From: Streptomyces aureus | Lineage (GTDB): Bacteria; Actinomycetota; Actinomycetes; Streptomycetales; Streptomycetaceae | Length of the DNA: 64,000 nt | Assembly (NCBI RefSeq): GCF_000725495.1 | Contig: NZ_JNZD01000003.1 | Location: 62,001 to 126,000, forward strand | Reading direction: 5' to 3' | Part shown: piece by piece, positions 1-7,598 of the stretch | Numbering within the stretch: position 1 is the stretch's first letter | Layout: the number at the start of each line of letters is the position of its first letter | Program-made: the position numbers and the translations under genes | Notes under the pieces: generated by a model | What the model was told of the DNA's origin: nothing | Databases searched by the model: none | What the model saw: only the letters and a program-made list of their open reading frames with translations

Positions 1-2
1 TC

Positions 3-743
3 GGCAAGCAGAAGGACAACGAAGAGGGCGCCGACATCGAGTTCGGGCTGAAGGTCGTCACTCTCGACGGGGAGACGAAGCCCGACGGCCGGCCGGTCAC
101 CTCCGTGGTCCTGGAGTCGCTGGACTCCCGGCCGAGGTCGCTGACAGAGGGAACGCCGGAGTGGCTCGTTGCGGTCCTGGACCGGGCGAAGGTGCCCGTC
201 GGGTGGGGGAGCCCCCGGGTCATCAAGTGGTGCGCCGAATACAAGATCCAGATCCGGAAGGACCGGATCGAGGAGGCCGTCCGGATCCGCAAGCGCCGCG
301 GCTCCCTGGATGAGGCGCAAAACGGGACGGGGGATGTCATTCCGGGCGCCAATATCGGGGCAGGGGATGACGAATCGGTCATGGCCTCTGAAGTTGCGTC
401 CGATTCGCCCCGAAATACCTCCCCCCAAACCTCCCCCGCGATCTTGAACGGCCACCTCCCCCACGATCTTGGGGGGAGGCCGGGGGAGTTCGAGCAAAAC
501 CCCAGGTCAAACCTCCCCCCAAACCCCGGGGGAGGTCCGGGGGAGGCCCTTGCAGCACCTCCCTCCCCCCGCCCTCCCTCTAGGGAGGGGGGAGGTGCGG
601 GGGAGACGAGTGAAAACACCACCCCCACCGGACCCCCATGCCGCATCTGCCACCACCCCATGAACCCCGACTGGGCAAGCCGCGGATACGACACCCACCT
701 CGGCTGCGACCCCGACACCGGCAGCCACCCACCCGCCGCCTGA
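3..743 (+). CDS. RepA-like replicative helicase/AAA ATPase, C-terminal part (5' end outside window)
   Basis: The frame is open from base 3, so only the C-terminal part is visible. The first 35 residues (GKQKD, acidic stretch, then two beta-strand-like runs) resemble the last strands of RecA-fold hexameric helicases of the RepA/DnaB type in actinophages and integrative elements. A helical, basic, winged-helix-like segment follows (WCAEYKIQIRKDRI). Then comes a Gly/Pro-rich linker encoded by a reiterated CCTCCCC/GGGGAGG tract, and finally a CxxC...H...C knuckle in the last 35 residues. The Walker motifs would lie upstream, so the family call is inference from the tail alone. Confidence 0.5.
   Translation, partial: GKQKDNEEGADIEFGLKVVTLDGETKPDGRPVTSVVLESLDSRPRSLTEGTPEWLVAVLDRAKVPVGWGSPRVIKWCAEYKIQIRKDRIEEAVRIRKRRGSLDEAQNGTGDVIPGANIGAGDDESVMASEVASDSPRNTSPQTSPAILNGHLPHDLGGRPGEFEQNPRSNLPPNPGGGPGEALAAPPSPRPPSREGGGAGETSENTTPTGPPCRICHHPMNPDWASRGYDTHLGCDPDTGSHPPAA
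420..610. repeat. reiterated CCTCCCC / GGGGAGG tract inside the helicase gene
   Basis: Several copies of acctccccc and gggggaggt alternate on the + strand, giving overlapping hairpins and strong strand asymmetry. The tract lies in the linker of the helicase tail and encodes low-complexity Pro/Gly. It could be an iteron-like or structure-forming element within a replication gene, or simple repeat expansion. Confidence 0.6.
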
Positions 744-819
744 CAGGCGCCCAGGGCGAGAACCCCAACGCCCCATACGACCAACCACCAACCCGTCACA
801 CACCCAGGAGGACCACCCC

Positions 820-1167
820 ATGACCACCCTCATCACCCCCGGCCGCGCCGCCGACATCCGCCGAGCAGCCCACCACCACGCCGCCGGAATGCTGATGGTC
901 TCCCTCGGCGAGTGGGAGCCCCAGAAGTACAACCCCGAGTCGGCGAGCAACGACGCCGAAGAGGAGCTGCTCCGCGAAGAGGTCGAGCGGATCGCGGGCG
1001 AACTCCGCACGCGCGCCCTCGTCGGCACGCACGCCAACTGCGGCGCCTGCGACCGCCCCTACACGGTCAAGGGCGACGGCACCATCCGCCGCCACTTCGG
1101 ACTCACCGCCGCCGGATTCTCCACCGGCAACCCATGCCCCGGCGCCGACAAGCCGGCCGCCGCCTGA
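820..1167 (+). CDS. hypothetical protein with CxxC zinc-knuckle-like segment
   Basis: 115 residues. The ATG at 820 follows an AGGAGG ribosome site 9 bases upstream, which fixes the start. The N-terminal half is helical and acidic. The C-terminal half has a CGAC pair and a later Cys (NPCPG), with an RRH motif between them, suggesting a small metal-binding fold. It is the first gene after the helicase and is co-directional with the early genes. I do not recognise a named family. Confidence 0.75.
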   Translation: MTTLITPGRAADIRRAAHHHAAGMLMVSLGEWEPQKYNPESASNDAEEELLREEVERIAGELRTRALVGTHANCGACDRPYTVKGDGTIRRHFGLTAAGFSTGNPCPGADKPAAA

Positions 1168-1211
1168 CCTCAGACCAACGCCCTCACCGCGCCAACAAGG
1201 AGCAGCACCCC

Positions 1212-2345
1212 ATGGCCACCACGAGCAAGATCGAATGGACCGACGCGACCTGGAACATCGTCACCGGCTGCGAGAAAGTCTCGCCCGGCTGCGACAACTG
1301 CTACGCCGAGACCTTCACCGAACGCTTCCGCGGCACCGCCGGACACCACTTCGAGACCGGCTTCGACCTGACGCTGCGGCCCGAGCGCCTGGCGCTGCCG
1401 CTGAGGTGGCGCAAGCCGAAGCGCGTGTTCGTCAACTCGATGTCCGACCTGTTCCACAAGGACATCCCCGACGACTACCTCACCCGAGCGTTCGCCGTCA
1501 TGTCGCTCACCCCGCAGCACACGTACCAGGTGCTGACCAAGCGCCACGGGCGGATGCGGTCCCTCCTCAGCAGCCGGGAGTTCGTCGCCCAGGTCGACAC
1601 CCAGCGAGAGGACATTCAGCCCGGCTGCGGCGACTTCACCTGGCCCCTCCCGAACGTGTGGCTCGGAGTCAGCGTCGAAGACCAGAAGCGCGCCGACCTC
1701 CGCATCCCGGCGCTGCTGGAGACCCCGGCCGCCGTCCGGTTCCTGTCCTGCGAACCGCTCCTCGGCCCCATCGACCTGTGCGGCCCCATCGTCCCCGGGC
1801 GCGGCCGGCCGAAGCTGACGTACTGGCTCGACGGGCGGCCCGGCTGGGGCCCCGACCAGACCGACGACCGAGGCCGCGTGTTCCAGGAGATGGCGGTTGG
1901 GCCGCGGATCGACTGGGTGATCGTCGGCGGCGAGTCCGGCCCGAAGGCGCGGGCGATGCACCCGGGATGGGCGCGCACGATCCGGGACCAGTGTGCGCAC
2001 TCCGGGGTGCCGTTCTTCTTCAAGCAGTGGGGCGAGTGGGGACCCGCCCCTTTCCAGGTCCGCGTCTGCGACCCGGAGGTCGGCTGGCTCGGCACCGACG
2101 AGGAGCTGGTCGTCGCGAAGGCCGACAGCGAGGCCCGCGGCGCCACCCACGTTCACACCGGCAGCTGGTCCGACGAGGACGGCGAGCGCCGGTACTGGCT
2201 CCACGAGATCGGGCACAAGCCCTGGTCGCTGGAGCGATGCGGCCTCCCGAACGGGATGGCCGCGATCCGGCGCTGGGGCAAGGGGCGCGCCGGCCGCGAA
2301 CTCGACGGCCAGGTCCACGACGCCTTCCCCATCCCAGCCGCTTAA
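1212..2345 (+). CDS. phage Gp37/Gp68 family protein (DUF5131), three-cysteine radical-SAM-like
   Basis: 377 residues. The N-terminus has the family signature: SKIEWTDATWN, then the C-x5-C-x2-C cluster (GCEKVSPGCDNCYAE, residues 20-34), FVNSMSDLFH, YQVLTKR and FLSCEPLLGP. The C-terminal half carries WVIVGGESG and FFFKQWGEW, also typical. Three closely spaced cysteines suggest an iron-sulfur cluster as in radical SAM enzymes; the substrate is unknown. The start ATG has AAGGAGCAG upstream. The 3' neighbour is a DNA methyltransferase 45 bases away, so a joint role in DNA modification is possible but inferred. Confidence 0.9.
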   Translation: MATTSKIEWTDATWNIVTGCEKVSPGCDNCYAETFTERFRGTAGHHFETGFDLTLRPERLALPLRWRKPKRVFVNSMSDLFHKDIPDDYLTRAFAVMSLTPQHTYQVLTKRHGRMRSLLSSREFVAQVDTQREDIQPGCGDFTWPLPNVWLGVSVEDQKRADLRIPALLETPAAVRFLSCEPLLGPIDLCGPIVPGRGRPKLTYWLDGRPGWGPDQTDDRGRVFQEMAVGPRIDWVIVGGESGPKARAMHPGWARTIRDQCAHSGVPFFFKQWGEWGPAPFQVRVCDPEVGWLGTDEELVVAKADSEARGATHVHTGSWSDEDGERRYWLHEIGHKPWSLERCGLPNGMAAIRRWGKGRAGRELDGQVHDAFPIPAA

Positions 2346-2390
2346 CCAGCCACCCGCCATCTAGCCCGCTGATCAGACAAGGACCCACCG

Positions 2391-3359
2391 ATGACCGACC
2401 AGCCCCCGTACTACCGCGACCAGCAGGTGACCCTCCTCCTCGGCGACGCCCTCGACACCCTGCGCACCCTGCCCGATGGCGCGGTCGACTGCATTGTCAC
2501 CAGCCCGCCCTACTTCGGGCTCCGCGACTACGGCACGCCCGGCCAGTACGGGCTGGAGGCGACGCCCGCGGCCTACGTCGAGACGATGCGCGTCCTGTTC
2601 GCCGAGGCGCGCCGGGTGCTCGCCGACGACGGGACGCTGTGGCTCAACCTCGGCGACAGCTACGCGTATCCGCCCGGCTCCACCCACAGGCAGGGCCAGA
2701 CCGGGCAGCGGAAGGACTGCACCTTCACTGCCGAGACGATCCGTGGCACCACGGCGCTGCCCACCAAGAACCTGATCGGTATCCCGTGGCGCGCCGCGTT
2801 CGCCCTCCAGGACGACGGATGGATCCTGCGCAACGAGGTCATCTGGTACAAGCACAACGCCATGCCGGAGTCCGTCACGGACCGGCTGTCCTCACGGCAC
2901 GAGCACCTGTTCCTGCTGACGAAGGCCTCGAGGTACAGCTTCGACCTCGACGCCATCCGCGAGCCCCACAGCATGCGACCGCAGCGCAGGCCTCGAGGTC
3001 ACAAGGAGCGGCAGCGCCTCGGCGTGTTGCCGGCACAGACGCACTCCACCTCGCAGCGGGACGAGCCCGGAGTCGACGGGCACCCGCTCGGCCGAAACCC
3101 CGGAGACGTCTGGGACATCACCACGAAGCCGTACCCCGCAGCTCACTTCGCCGTGTTCCCCATCGAGCTTCCGCTCCGCTGCATCAAGGCCGGCTGCCGA
3201 CCGGGCGGGACCGTCCTCGACCCGTTCTCCGGGTCCGGCACCACAGGCGCAGCAGCCCGGCAGCTCGGCCGCAAGTACATCGGCATCGACCTGAACCCGG
3301 ACTACCACGACCTGGCCCGCGAGCGGTTCGCGCAGGGCGTGCTCGACCTGCCCGCATGA
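2391..3359 (+). CDS. site-specific DNA methyltransferase, beta class (N4-cytosine or N6-adenine)
   Basis: 322 residues. The catalytic motif IV TSPPY lies at residues 37-41 and the S-adenosylmethionine-binding motif I ([10 protein letters not shown]) near residue 277. This is the IV-before-I order of beta-class amino methyltransferases. The final segment ([13 protein letters not shown]) is motif II-like. SPPY occurs in both N4-C and N6-A enzymes, so the target base is unresolved. No restriction endonuclease is adjacent, so it looks like an orphan phage methylase, probably for evading host restriction. It ends 10 bases before a perfect 12-bp hairpin. Confidence 0.93.
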   Translation: MTDQPPYYRDQQVTLLLGDALDTLRTLPDGAVDCIVTSPPYFGLRDYGTPGQYGLEATPAAYVETMRVLFAEARRVLADDGTLWLNLGDSYAYPPGSTHRQGQTGQRKDCTFTAETIRGTTALPTKNLIGIPWRAAFALQDDGWILRNEVIWYKHNAMPESVTDRLSSRHEHLFLLTKASRYSFDLDAIREPHSMRPQRRPRGHKERQRLGVLPAQTHSTSQRDEPGVDGHPLGRNPGDVWDITTKPYPAAHFAVFPIELPLRCIKAGCRPGGTVLDPFSGSGTTGAAARQLGRKYIGIDLNPDYHDLARERFAQGVLDLPA

Positions 3360-3368
3360 CCACCAGCA

Positions 3369-3399
3369 CGGCCGCCCCTGCTCGTAACAGGGGCGGCCG
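3369..3399 (+). terminator. intercistronic stem-loop 1 (12-bp stem, 7-nt loop)
   Basis: Perfect arms 3369-3380 and 3388-3399 with loop ctcgtaa. It sits 10 bases after the methyltransferase stop, preceded by CAGCAC and followed by GCACCC. There is no U-tract. It could be a terminator, an mRNA-stabilising element or an attenuator, and belongs to a set with those at 4410 and 5078. Confidence 0.65.
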
Positions 3400-3436
3400 C
3401 ACCCAGCACGATCCCACACCGATCAAGGAGCAGCAC

Positions 3437-3760
3437 ATGCCCACCGTCGAACTCACCACTGCCACCGGCACCCTCACCGTCGAGGCCACCGAGCCCGTAC
3501 CCGGCTTGCGTGTCTACGAGGTCCCTGCCGCACACGCCCCACTGCCGCAGTACCCGTGGGTCCTCGCTCACCACGAGGGCCGCACCCTCGGCCTGTTCAC
3601 CACCGCCTACGACGCGAACGGTGCCGCAGCCGCGGTCGCGTCGATGGCCGACTGGACCCGCGGCGCGATGACAGCCGCGAACGAGATCTCGTTCGGCGGT
3701 CACGCCGAACGGTTCGGCCTGGCCCTCATCGCCCACGGCTGCGCCCCCACCTCCAAGTGA
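3437..3760 (+). CDS. hypothetical small phage protein
   Basis: 107 residues. The ATG is preceded by CAAGGAGCAG, the leader signature shared by several genes in this region. It starts with strand-like VELTTATGTLTV, then a helix-rich second half ending in LALIAHGCAP. No transmembrane segment or catalytic motif is seen. It lies between two stem-loop-separated early genes and is probably translated from the same early transcript. No family recognised. Confidence 0.75.
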   Translation: MPTVELTTATGTLTVEATEPVPGLRVYEVPAAHAPLPQYPWVLAHHEGRTLGLFTTAYDANGAAAAVASMADWTRGAMTAANEISFGGHAERFGLALIAHGCAPTSK

Positions 3761-3777
3761 CCTGGAAGGACACGACC

Positions 3778-4404
3778 ATGACCGACCGCCTGTACACCGA
3801 CGAAGACCTCCGCGACGAAGCCGCCCGCCAGCACGCCATGTCCACAGACGACCCGGACTTCATGGGCATCGGGGAGCGCATGGACCGCGCGTTCATCGAC
3901 TCCACCGTCACCGACCGCGAAGTTGTCAACGGCACCACTTGGGGGATGCTCACCCCGCACGACTTCAACGCGGCGCAGCGCGGCATCAACCGCCTCCTCA
4001 CCAGCGCAGCTGACGTGTCCGCCTGGGCCGTCAACCTCGGCGCCGACGGCCTCGAGCCCAGCACCGAGGACGACATCACCCTCACCGCTGGTGAGAAGCC
4101 GATCGCCCGCATCCACTTCGCGTTCGACCCCGAGATGCCCGAGGACGCGCGCGCCCACCTCGTCGAAGGCGTCGCCGACGCCATCAACGACGCTGGCGTC
4201 GAGCGGGAGGACGACGTCGACGAGCACGGCGACTCCGACGCCGACGTCTTCGATCTGATCTCCGAGATCGCCTCCAGCCTCCGCGACGCCACTGACAGCG
4301 GCGAGTACCACGCCGTCGGCCTGATCTACGACCTCGCCAACGGCCGGACCACGGTCGCCGAGGCGCGCGCCGAGCTGGCAGACATCGAGTTCGGCCACGT
4401 GTGA
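3778..4404 (+). CDS. hypothetical acidic early protein
   Basis: 208 residues, strongly acidic, no Cys cluster or membrane segment. The ATG follows a TGGAAGGACACGACC leader 17 bases after the previous stop. The central part (HFAFDPEMPEDARAHLVEGV) and the C-terminal helices (YHAVGLIYDLANGRTTVAEA) look like a soluble alpha/beta protein. Acidic early phage proteins can be DNA mimics or host-factor binders, but nothing here proves that. It ends 6 bases before a 13-bp hairpin. Confidence 0.78.
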   Translation: MTDRLYTDEDLRDEAARQHAMSTDDPDFMGIGERMDRAFIDSTVTDREVVNGTTWGMLTPHDFNAAQRGINRLLTSAADVSAWAVNLGADGLEPSTEDDITLTAGEKPIARIHFAFDPEMPEDARAHLVEGVADAINDAGVEREDDVDEHGDSDADVFDLISEIASSLRDATDSGEYHAVGLIYDLANGRTTVAEARAELADIEFGHV

Positions 4405-4409
4405 CAGCA

Positions 4410-4442
4410 CCGGCGCCCCGCAGTCGAAGTGCGGGGCGCCGG
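4410..4442 (+). terminator. intercistronic stem-loop 2 (13-bp stem, 7-nt loop)
   Basis: Perfect arms 4410-4422 and 4430-4442, loop gtcgaag, starting 6 bases after the stop codon at 4404. It has the same architecture and CAGCAC lead-in as the hairpins at 3369 and 5078. Confidence 0.65.
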
Positions 4443-4484
4443 CCCGCCCATCATCCACCACCCCGAGCACGAGGGAGCAGAACC

Positions 4485-4733
4485 GTGACCACCCGCCCGA
4501 TCCGCACCAACCGAATGCTGTGCGGCCGGCAGCGCCGCTCCAAGAAGCGCACCCTGTACGCCGCCCAGGACGGCCGCTGTGCCACCTGCGCCACGGCCCT
4601 CGAACCGGCCGCCCTGATCCTCAAGAACAAGATCCACCGCAAGGCCGGGGGCACCAACACGCTCGCCAACCTCCACCTCATTTGCCACCACTGCAACACC
4701 CACGGCACCCGCAAGTCGGGGAGCGCCTCGTGA
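4485..4733 (+). CDS. HNH-family endonuclease-like protein
   Basis: 82 residues from GTG 4485, with GGGAGCAG upstream. It carries the treble-clef cysteines CATCA (residues 28-32) and a distal ICHHC pair, with the linker KIHRKAGGTNTLANLHLIC matching the beta-beta-alpha HNH layout. The usual DH before the first strand is replaced by a K-x-K-I-H sequence, so the metal-binding residues are not all standard. Small free-standing HNH proteins are common in actinophages. The downstream gene overlaps its stop (GTGA). Confidence 0.82.
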   Translation: MTTRPIRTNRMLCGRQRRSKKRTLYAAQDGRCATCATALEPAALILKNKIHRKAGGTNTLANLHLICHHCNTHGTRKSGSAS

Positions 4734-5068
4734 ACCGGCACCAGCAGATGTGCCCGCACTGCCGGGCCAAGGCCGCTGGCGCCGACACCGTGGACACGGT
4801 CGAGGCGCAGGAGCTTGAGCTCCCGGCGGAGCCGACCCCGATCCGCGTCCACAACGGGGACATGCCGCCGTTCGACTGCACCCTCCACCCCGACGGCACG
4901 TTGACCGCGGTCCTCGGCGGGGAGCAGCGCCGCAACGCCCTGACGTTCGCGGAGATGCGCGAACGGAACTGGGCCACCGCGCACTTCGAGATCAAGCCCG
5001 GCCCGCTGCCCGAGCTGGTGGAGGCCGCGGTCGTCGTGCAGGACGCGATTCCACTCCCCACGCCATGA
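4730..5068 (+). CDS. hypothetical protein with N-terminal CxxC
   Basis: 112 residues from GTG 4730, overlapping the HNH stop codon (GTGA), which implies translational coupling. It begins MNRHQQMCPHCRAKA, a single CxxC pair. An acidic linker and a strand-rich segment follow (FDCTLHPDGTLTAVLGG). No further zinc ligands are visible, so a full zinc ribbon is unlikely unless it dimerises. Function unknown. Confidence 0.75.
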   Translation: MNRHQQMCPHCRAKAAGADTVDTVEAQELELPAEPTPIRVHNGDMPPFDCTLHPDGTLTAVLGGEQRRNALTFAEMRERNWATAHFEIKPGPLPELVEAAVVVQDAIPLPTP

Positions 5069-5077
5069 ACCACAGCA

Positions 5078-5108
5078 CGGCCGCCGCTGTTCGAGTCAGC
5101 GGCGGCCG
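5078..5108 (+). terminator. intercistronic stem-loop 3 (12-bp stem, 7-nt loop)
   Basis: Perfect arms 5078-5089 and 5097-5108 with loop ttcgagt. The left arm differs from the hairpin at 3369 only by a compensated C/G change, so pairing is conserved while sequence varies. Confidence 0.65.
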
Positions 5109-5142
5109 GCACCCCACCCTCCCACGAACCACGGAGCACTCG

Positions 5143-5469
5143 ATGCCTGACCGCTCGACCATCCGTATCACCGTCGACCTCCCCGCCGTCGACATCGACC
5201 CCACCGACGACGGAGGCCGCGACACCGACGGCGCGCCCAACGGCCTGCCCGACTGCCCCCACTGCCGCACCGAGTACGACGACCGCATGGCCCGCACCGC
5301 CGACGGCCTCGTCCACGAACGCTGCCTCAAGGCCTGGATCGGCCGCCGCGGCGAACGGAACGCCTGGAAGATCCTCGCCGCCGAGATCGCCCGGCATCCG
5401 TCCCGCCAGTCCGCGGCCACCGTGCGCGCCGTGATCCACGCGCTCCTCAACATGCAGCCCACCGCCTGA
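5143..5469 (+). CDS. hypothetical protein with CxxC/HxxxC motif
   Basis: 108 residues. A longer frame starts at 5065 but runs through the hairpin at 5078. ATG 5143 has CGGAG 8 bases upstream and is preferred. The middle holds CPHC followed by H-x3-C (VHERCLKAW), enough for a single zinc site. The C-terminal half is helical and basic (RRGERNAWKILAAEIARHP). Probably a small nucleic-acid or protein-binding accessory protein; family not recognised. Confidence 0.72.
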   Translation: MPDRSTIRITVDLPAVDIDPTDDGGRDTDGAPNGLPDCPHCRTEYDDRMARTADGLVHERCLKAWIGRRGERNAWKILAAEIARHPSRQSAATVRAVIHALLNMQPTA

Positions 5470-5481
5470 CCTGACCGCGCC

Positions 5482-5508
5482 CCGGGGCCGTCACGCCGAC
5501 GGCCCCGG
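5482..5508 (+). terminator. intercistronic stem-loop 4 (10-bp stem, 7-nt loop)
   Basis: Perfect arms ccggggccgt/acggccccgg around loop cacgccg, 12 bases after the previous stop. It has the same loop length as stem-loops 1-3 but a different sequence. A weaker 7-bp relative lies at 6032-6055. Confidence 0.6.
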
Positions 5509-5527
5509 CCGACCCCCGGGAGCAGCA

Positions 5528-6019
5528 GTGTCCGGACCGCCCTGCGGCAACAACCCCCGCTACCAGCTCAGCCCCGGCGACCGCCAGGCCGTCGCCGAGT
5601 TCACGGCCTACCTCGCCGCCCGCAAACAGGAGCCCCGCATGACCGAGACCAACCCGGCCGCCGAAGCCGACCGCTGGAACGCCCGCTACCCCATCGGCAC
5701 CCCCGTCACCGCCTACCCCGGCGTCCGGCCCGACGATGGCGACGGCGAACGTCTCGACACCAAGACGCGCAGCGAAGCCGAAGTCCTTGGCGGCCACACC
5801 GCGGTCGTCTGGGTCGACGGGCACGACGCCTGCATCGCCCTCACCCACGTCGACCCCGTCCAGTCGGCCGACACGTACACGCCGCCCGCGCCGTACCGGC
5901 GTTCCGACGGAGCGCTCTGCTGCGCGCACGCCACGCCAGTTGGTCCCGGTTCGTGTGAGCACTGCTGGGACCTCGTGAAGTGGGACGCACTGGTCACCGA
6001 CCCGAACGCCACCGACTGA
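5528..6019 (+). CDS. hypothetical protein, apparently two small families joined in one frame
   Basis: 163 residues from GTG 5528 (GGGAGCAG leader). Residues 1-37 (MSGPPCGNN...LSPGDRQAV) resemble a small Streptomyces accessory protein that is often free-standing. Residues 38-163 start at an internal ATG (5639) with its own AGGAG site and contain WNARYPIGTPV, WVDGHDACIALTHVDP and a Cys/His-rich end. Either the stop between two overlapping genes was lost, or both starts are used. The second part looks like a small substrate- or nucleotide-binding protein; function unknown. Confidence 0.7.
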   Translation: MSGPPCGNNPRYQLSPGDRQAVAEFTAYLAARKQEPRMTETNPAAEADRWNARYPIGTPVTAYPGVRPDDGDGERLDTKTRSEAEVLGGHTAVVWVDGHDACIALTHVDPVQSADTYTPPAPYRRSDGALCCAHATPVGPGSCEHCWDLVKWDALVTDPNATD

Positions 6020-6031
6020 CCCATCGCCACC

Positions 6032-6055
6032 GGGGCCGTCCACCGCGGCGGCCCC
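6032..6055 (+). terminator. short intercistronic stem-loop
   Basis: Seven-base arms ggggccg/cggcccc with a 10-nt loop, in the 59-base gap before the gene at 6079. Weaker than the other early stem-loops. Confidence 0.4.
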
Positions 6056-6078
6056 ACCCGACCTCGACCGGAGTGACC

Positions 6079-6573
6079 ATGACCGACCCGTCCCTGTACC
6101 TGCCCCGCATCCAGCAGGCCTGGGCCAACGCCGACGACGCCGCCGACCGCTTCGCCGCGAACGGCATGCCGTCCGACCGGCTCCGCAACATCATCGAAGG
6201 CAAGCAGCGGCCCAACACCCTCGACATGGCGTTGATTGCCGAGGCCTGCCAGGTGAGCGTCGACTGGCTGCTGTACGGCACCGAACCGCGCCCGGCGCGT
6301 ATCCCAGACCACACGGTCAACGAGGAGCAGCCGGCCGACGATGAGCCCGCTGCGGCCCCGCCTACCGATCTCCTGACCGCCGCGGCCGACGCGATCCGCT
6401 CCGCCGTCTGCACGGGCGACGGCTGCGAGGACACAGAGGACGACTGCGCACGGAAGCGGGTCCAGCCCTGCGTGTGGGAGCACGGCGTCCTGACCGAAGT
6501 GCTCGGCACCCCGGAGGTGCTGGCCGCGGCCGCCCTGTCCGTGCTGCCCGCCGCCGACCCGGCCAGGACATGA
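6079..6573 (+). CDS. XRE-like HTH protein with Cys-containing C-terminal half
   Basis: 164 residues. Residues 15-66 look like a Cro/CI-type HTH: a helix with ADRFAANGMPSDRLRNIIEGKQRPN, then LDMALIAEACQVSVDWLLYGTEP, the common end of XRE folds. The rest has an acidic Pro/Ala linker and a helical segment with Cys residues (CTGDGCEDTEDDC, QPCVW). It is probably a transcriptional regulator of the early operon that it opens, since all genes to 10,340 follow with overlapping stops and starts. Start ATG follows ACCGGAG. Confidence 0.75.
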   Translation: MTDPSLYLPRIQQAWANADDAADRFAANGMPSDRLRNIIEGKQRPNTLDMALIAEACQVSVDWLLYGTEPRPARIPDHTVNEEQPADDEPAAAPPTDLLTAAADAIRSAVCTGDGCEDTEDDCARKRVQPCVWEHGVLTEVLGTPEVLAAAALSVLPAADPART

Positions 6574-6659
6574 CCGACCCGTACTTCCTCGCCGCGTTCG
6601 CCGCCGAAGACGCACACCGCGTCCTCGACCACGTGGCCGCGAAAGGAGCAGCGACATGA
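6570..6659 (+). CDS. very small ORF (29 aa) with ATGA junctions at both ends
   Basis: ATG 6570 overlaps the previous stop (ATGA), and its own stop overlaps the next start the same way. The product MTDPYFLAAFAAEDAHRVLD... is an amphipathic helix. The double overlap argues for a translated coupling peptide rather than chance. An AAAGGAG site for the next gene lies inside it. Confidence 0.5.
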   Translation: MTDPYFLAAFAAEDAHRVLDHVAAKGAAT

Positions 6660-6934
6660 CCGCGGTCCTCCTCTTCGAAGCCATCGACACCGCGCTCGCC
6701 ATCCTCAACGCCATCGTCGCCTGGATCGCCGTCCTGGCCTTCCTCGCCACCGTCGTGCTCTACACCCTGATCCTCACCGGCGCCTGGATCCGGCGAGGCG
6801 TCAGACGACGCCCGTCGTGGCGCCGCGGCCGACTCCGCGCCCGCCGCTACGCCCGAGCCACGCACAAGCGGCCCAGCAGACGCACGGCCACCTGGAGGCA
6901 CGCCCAGCCGCGCAGCTACGAGGAGGCCGCATGA
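6656..6934 (+). CDS. small membrane protein with Arg-rich tail
   Basis: 92 residues. Residues 1-46 form one long or two closely spaced membrane helices (ILNAIVAWIAVLAFLATVVLYTLIL). The remaining half is extremely Arg-rich (RRGVRRRPSWRRGRLRARRYARATHKR), so it should stay cytoplasmic and could bind nucleic acid or phospholipid. It starts ATG 6656 inside the previous stop after AAAGGAGCAGCG. Family unknown. Confidence 0.7.
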   Translation: MTAVLLFEAIDTALAILNAIVAWIAVLAFLATVVLYTLILTGAWIRRGVRRRPSWRRGRLRARRYARATHKRPSRRTATWRHAQPRSYEEAA

Positions 6935-7368
6935 CCCAGTACCGAATCCTCGTCACCGGCAGCCGCGATTGGGACGACCGGCGCACCGTCTGGCAGGCCA
7001 TCGCCTCCACCGTCATGGCCAGCGCGCCCAGCACCGCCACGATCGTCGTCGTCCACGGCGACTGCCCCGACGGCGCCGACGCACACGCCGCGGCCTGGGC
7101 CGCCGCCGCACAAGGAGACAACCGGCGCCCCGTCATCGAGGAGGGCCACCCCGCGGACTGGCGCCCCGGCGGGGTCTTCGACCGGGCGGCCGGCTTCCGA
7201 CGCAACGCCGAGATGGTCAACGCCGGGGCCGACGCCTGCCTCGCGTTCCTCGCACCGTGCAGCAAGCCGAGCTGCACGGAGCTCAAGCCGCACCCGAGCC
7301 ACGGCACGGCCCACTGCGCAGAGCTCGCCGAGCAGGCCGGGATCCCCACCCGCAGGTACACCGCATGA
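6931..7368 (+). CDS. SLOG-superfamily protein, YspA/DUF2493-like
   Basis: 145 residues. It begins YRILVTGSRDWDD, the first strand and glycine turn of DUF2493/SLOG domains. VVVHGDCPDGADAHAAAWA and the later RNAEMVNAGADACLAF complete the Rossmann-like ligand site. SLOG proteins are thought to bind nucleotide-derived ligands and occur in defence and signalling contexts. The C-terminal part adds a Cys/His-containing loop (CSKPSCTELKPH). It is coupled to its neighbours by short overlaps. Confidence 0.88.
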   Translation: MTQYRILVTGSRDWDDRRTVWQAIASTVMASAPSTATIVVVHGDCPDGADAHAAAWAAAAQGDNRRPVIEEGHPADWRPGGVFDRAAGFRRNAEMVNAGADACLAFLAPCSKPSCTELKPHPSHGTAHCAELAEQAGIPTRRYTA

Positions 7369-7598
7369 GCACCCACCAACTCGACGTCCCGGAACTCCAC
7401 CTCCGCCTCGACATCAAGCGGCGAGCCGATGGCCTCACCTGGCGCCAGGTCGCCGCTCAACTCGACCTGTCCGCCTCGACCCTGTCCCGCCTCGCCGACG
7501 GCCGCAGACCGGACGCCGATGCACTCGTGACCCTGCTCGTCTGGCTCGACCTTGACGATGCAGCCTCCTTCGTGATCAAGCCCAAGGACCAGCCGTGA
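7365..7598 (+). CDS. small XRE-like HTH protein
   Basis: 77 residues, ATGA overlap with the SLOG gene. The stretch LTWRQVAAQLDLSASTLSRLADGRRPD is a canonical Cro/CI helix-turn-helix. The ending LLVWLDLDDAASFV is usual for single-domain phage HTH proteins. It probably binds DNA as a dimer; target unknown. Confidence 0.85.
   Translation: MSTHQLDVPELHLRLDIKRRADGLTWRQVAAQLDLSASTLSRLADGRRPDADALVTLLVWLDLDDAASFVIKPKDQP

Noticed and set aside
1235..3436. Long + strand frame overlapping the DUF5131 and methyltransferase genes
   Set aside because: Arg/Pro/His-rich frame in the wrong phase of two well-matched genes. Only its last 107 codons (from 3437) look like a real gene.
5078..5108. Possible tRNA T-arm (loop ttcgagt)
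   Set aside because: The loop equals a T-loop, but the stem is 12 bp and there is no acceptor, D or anticodon arm around it. It belongs to the intercistronic hairpin set.
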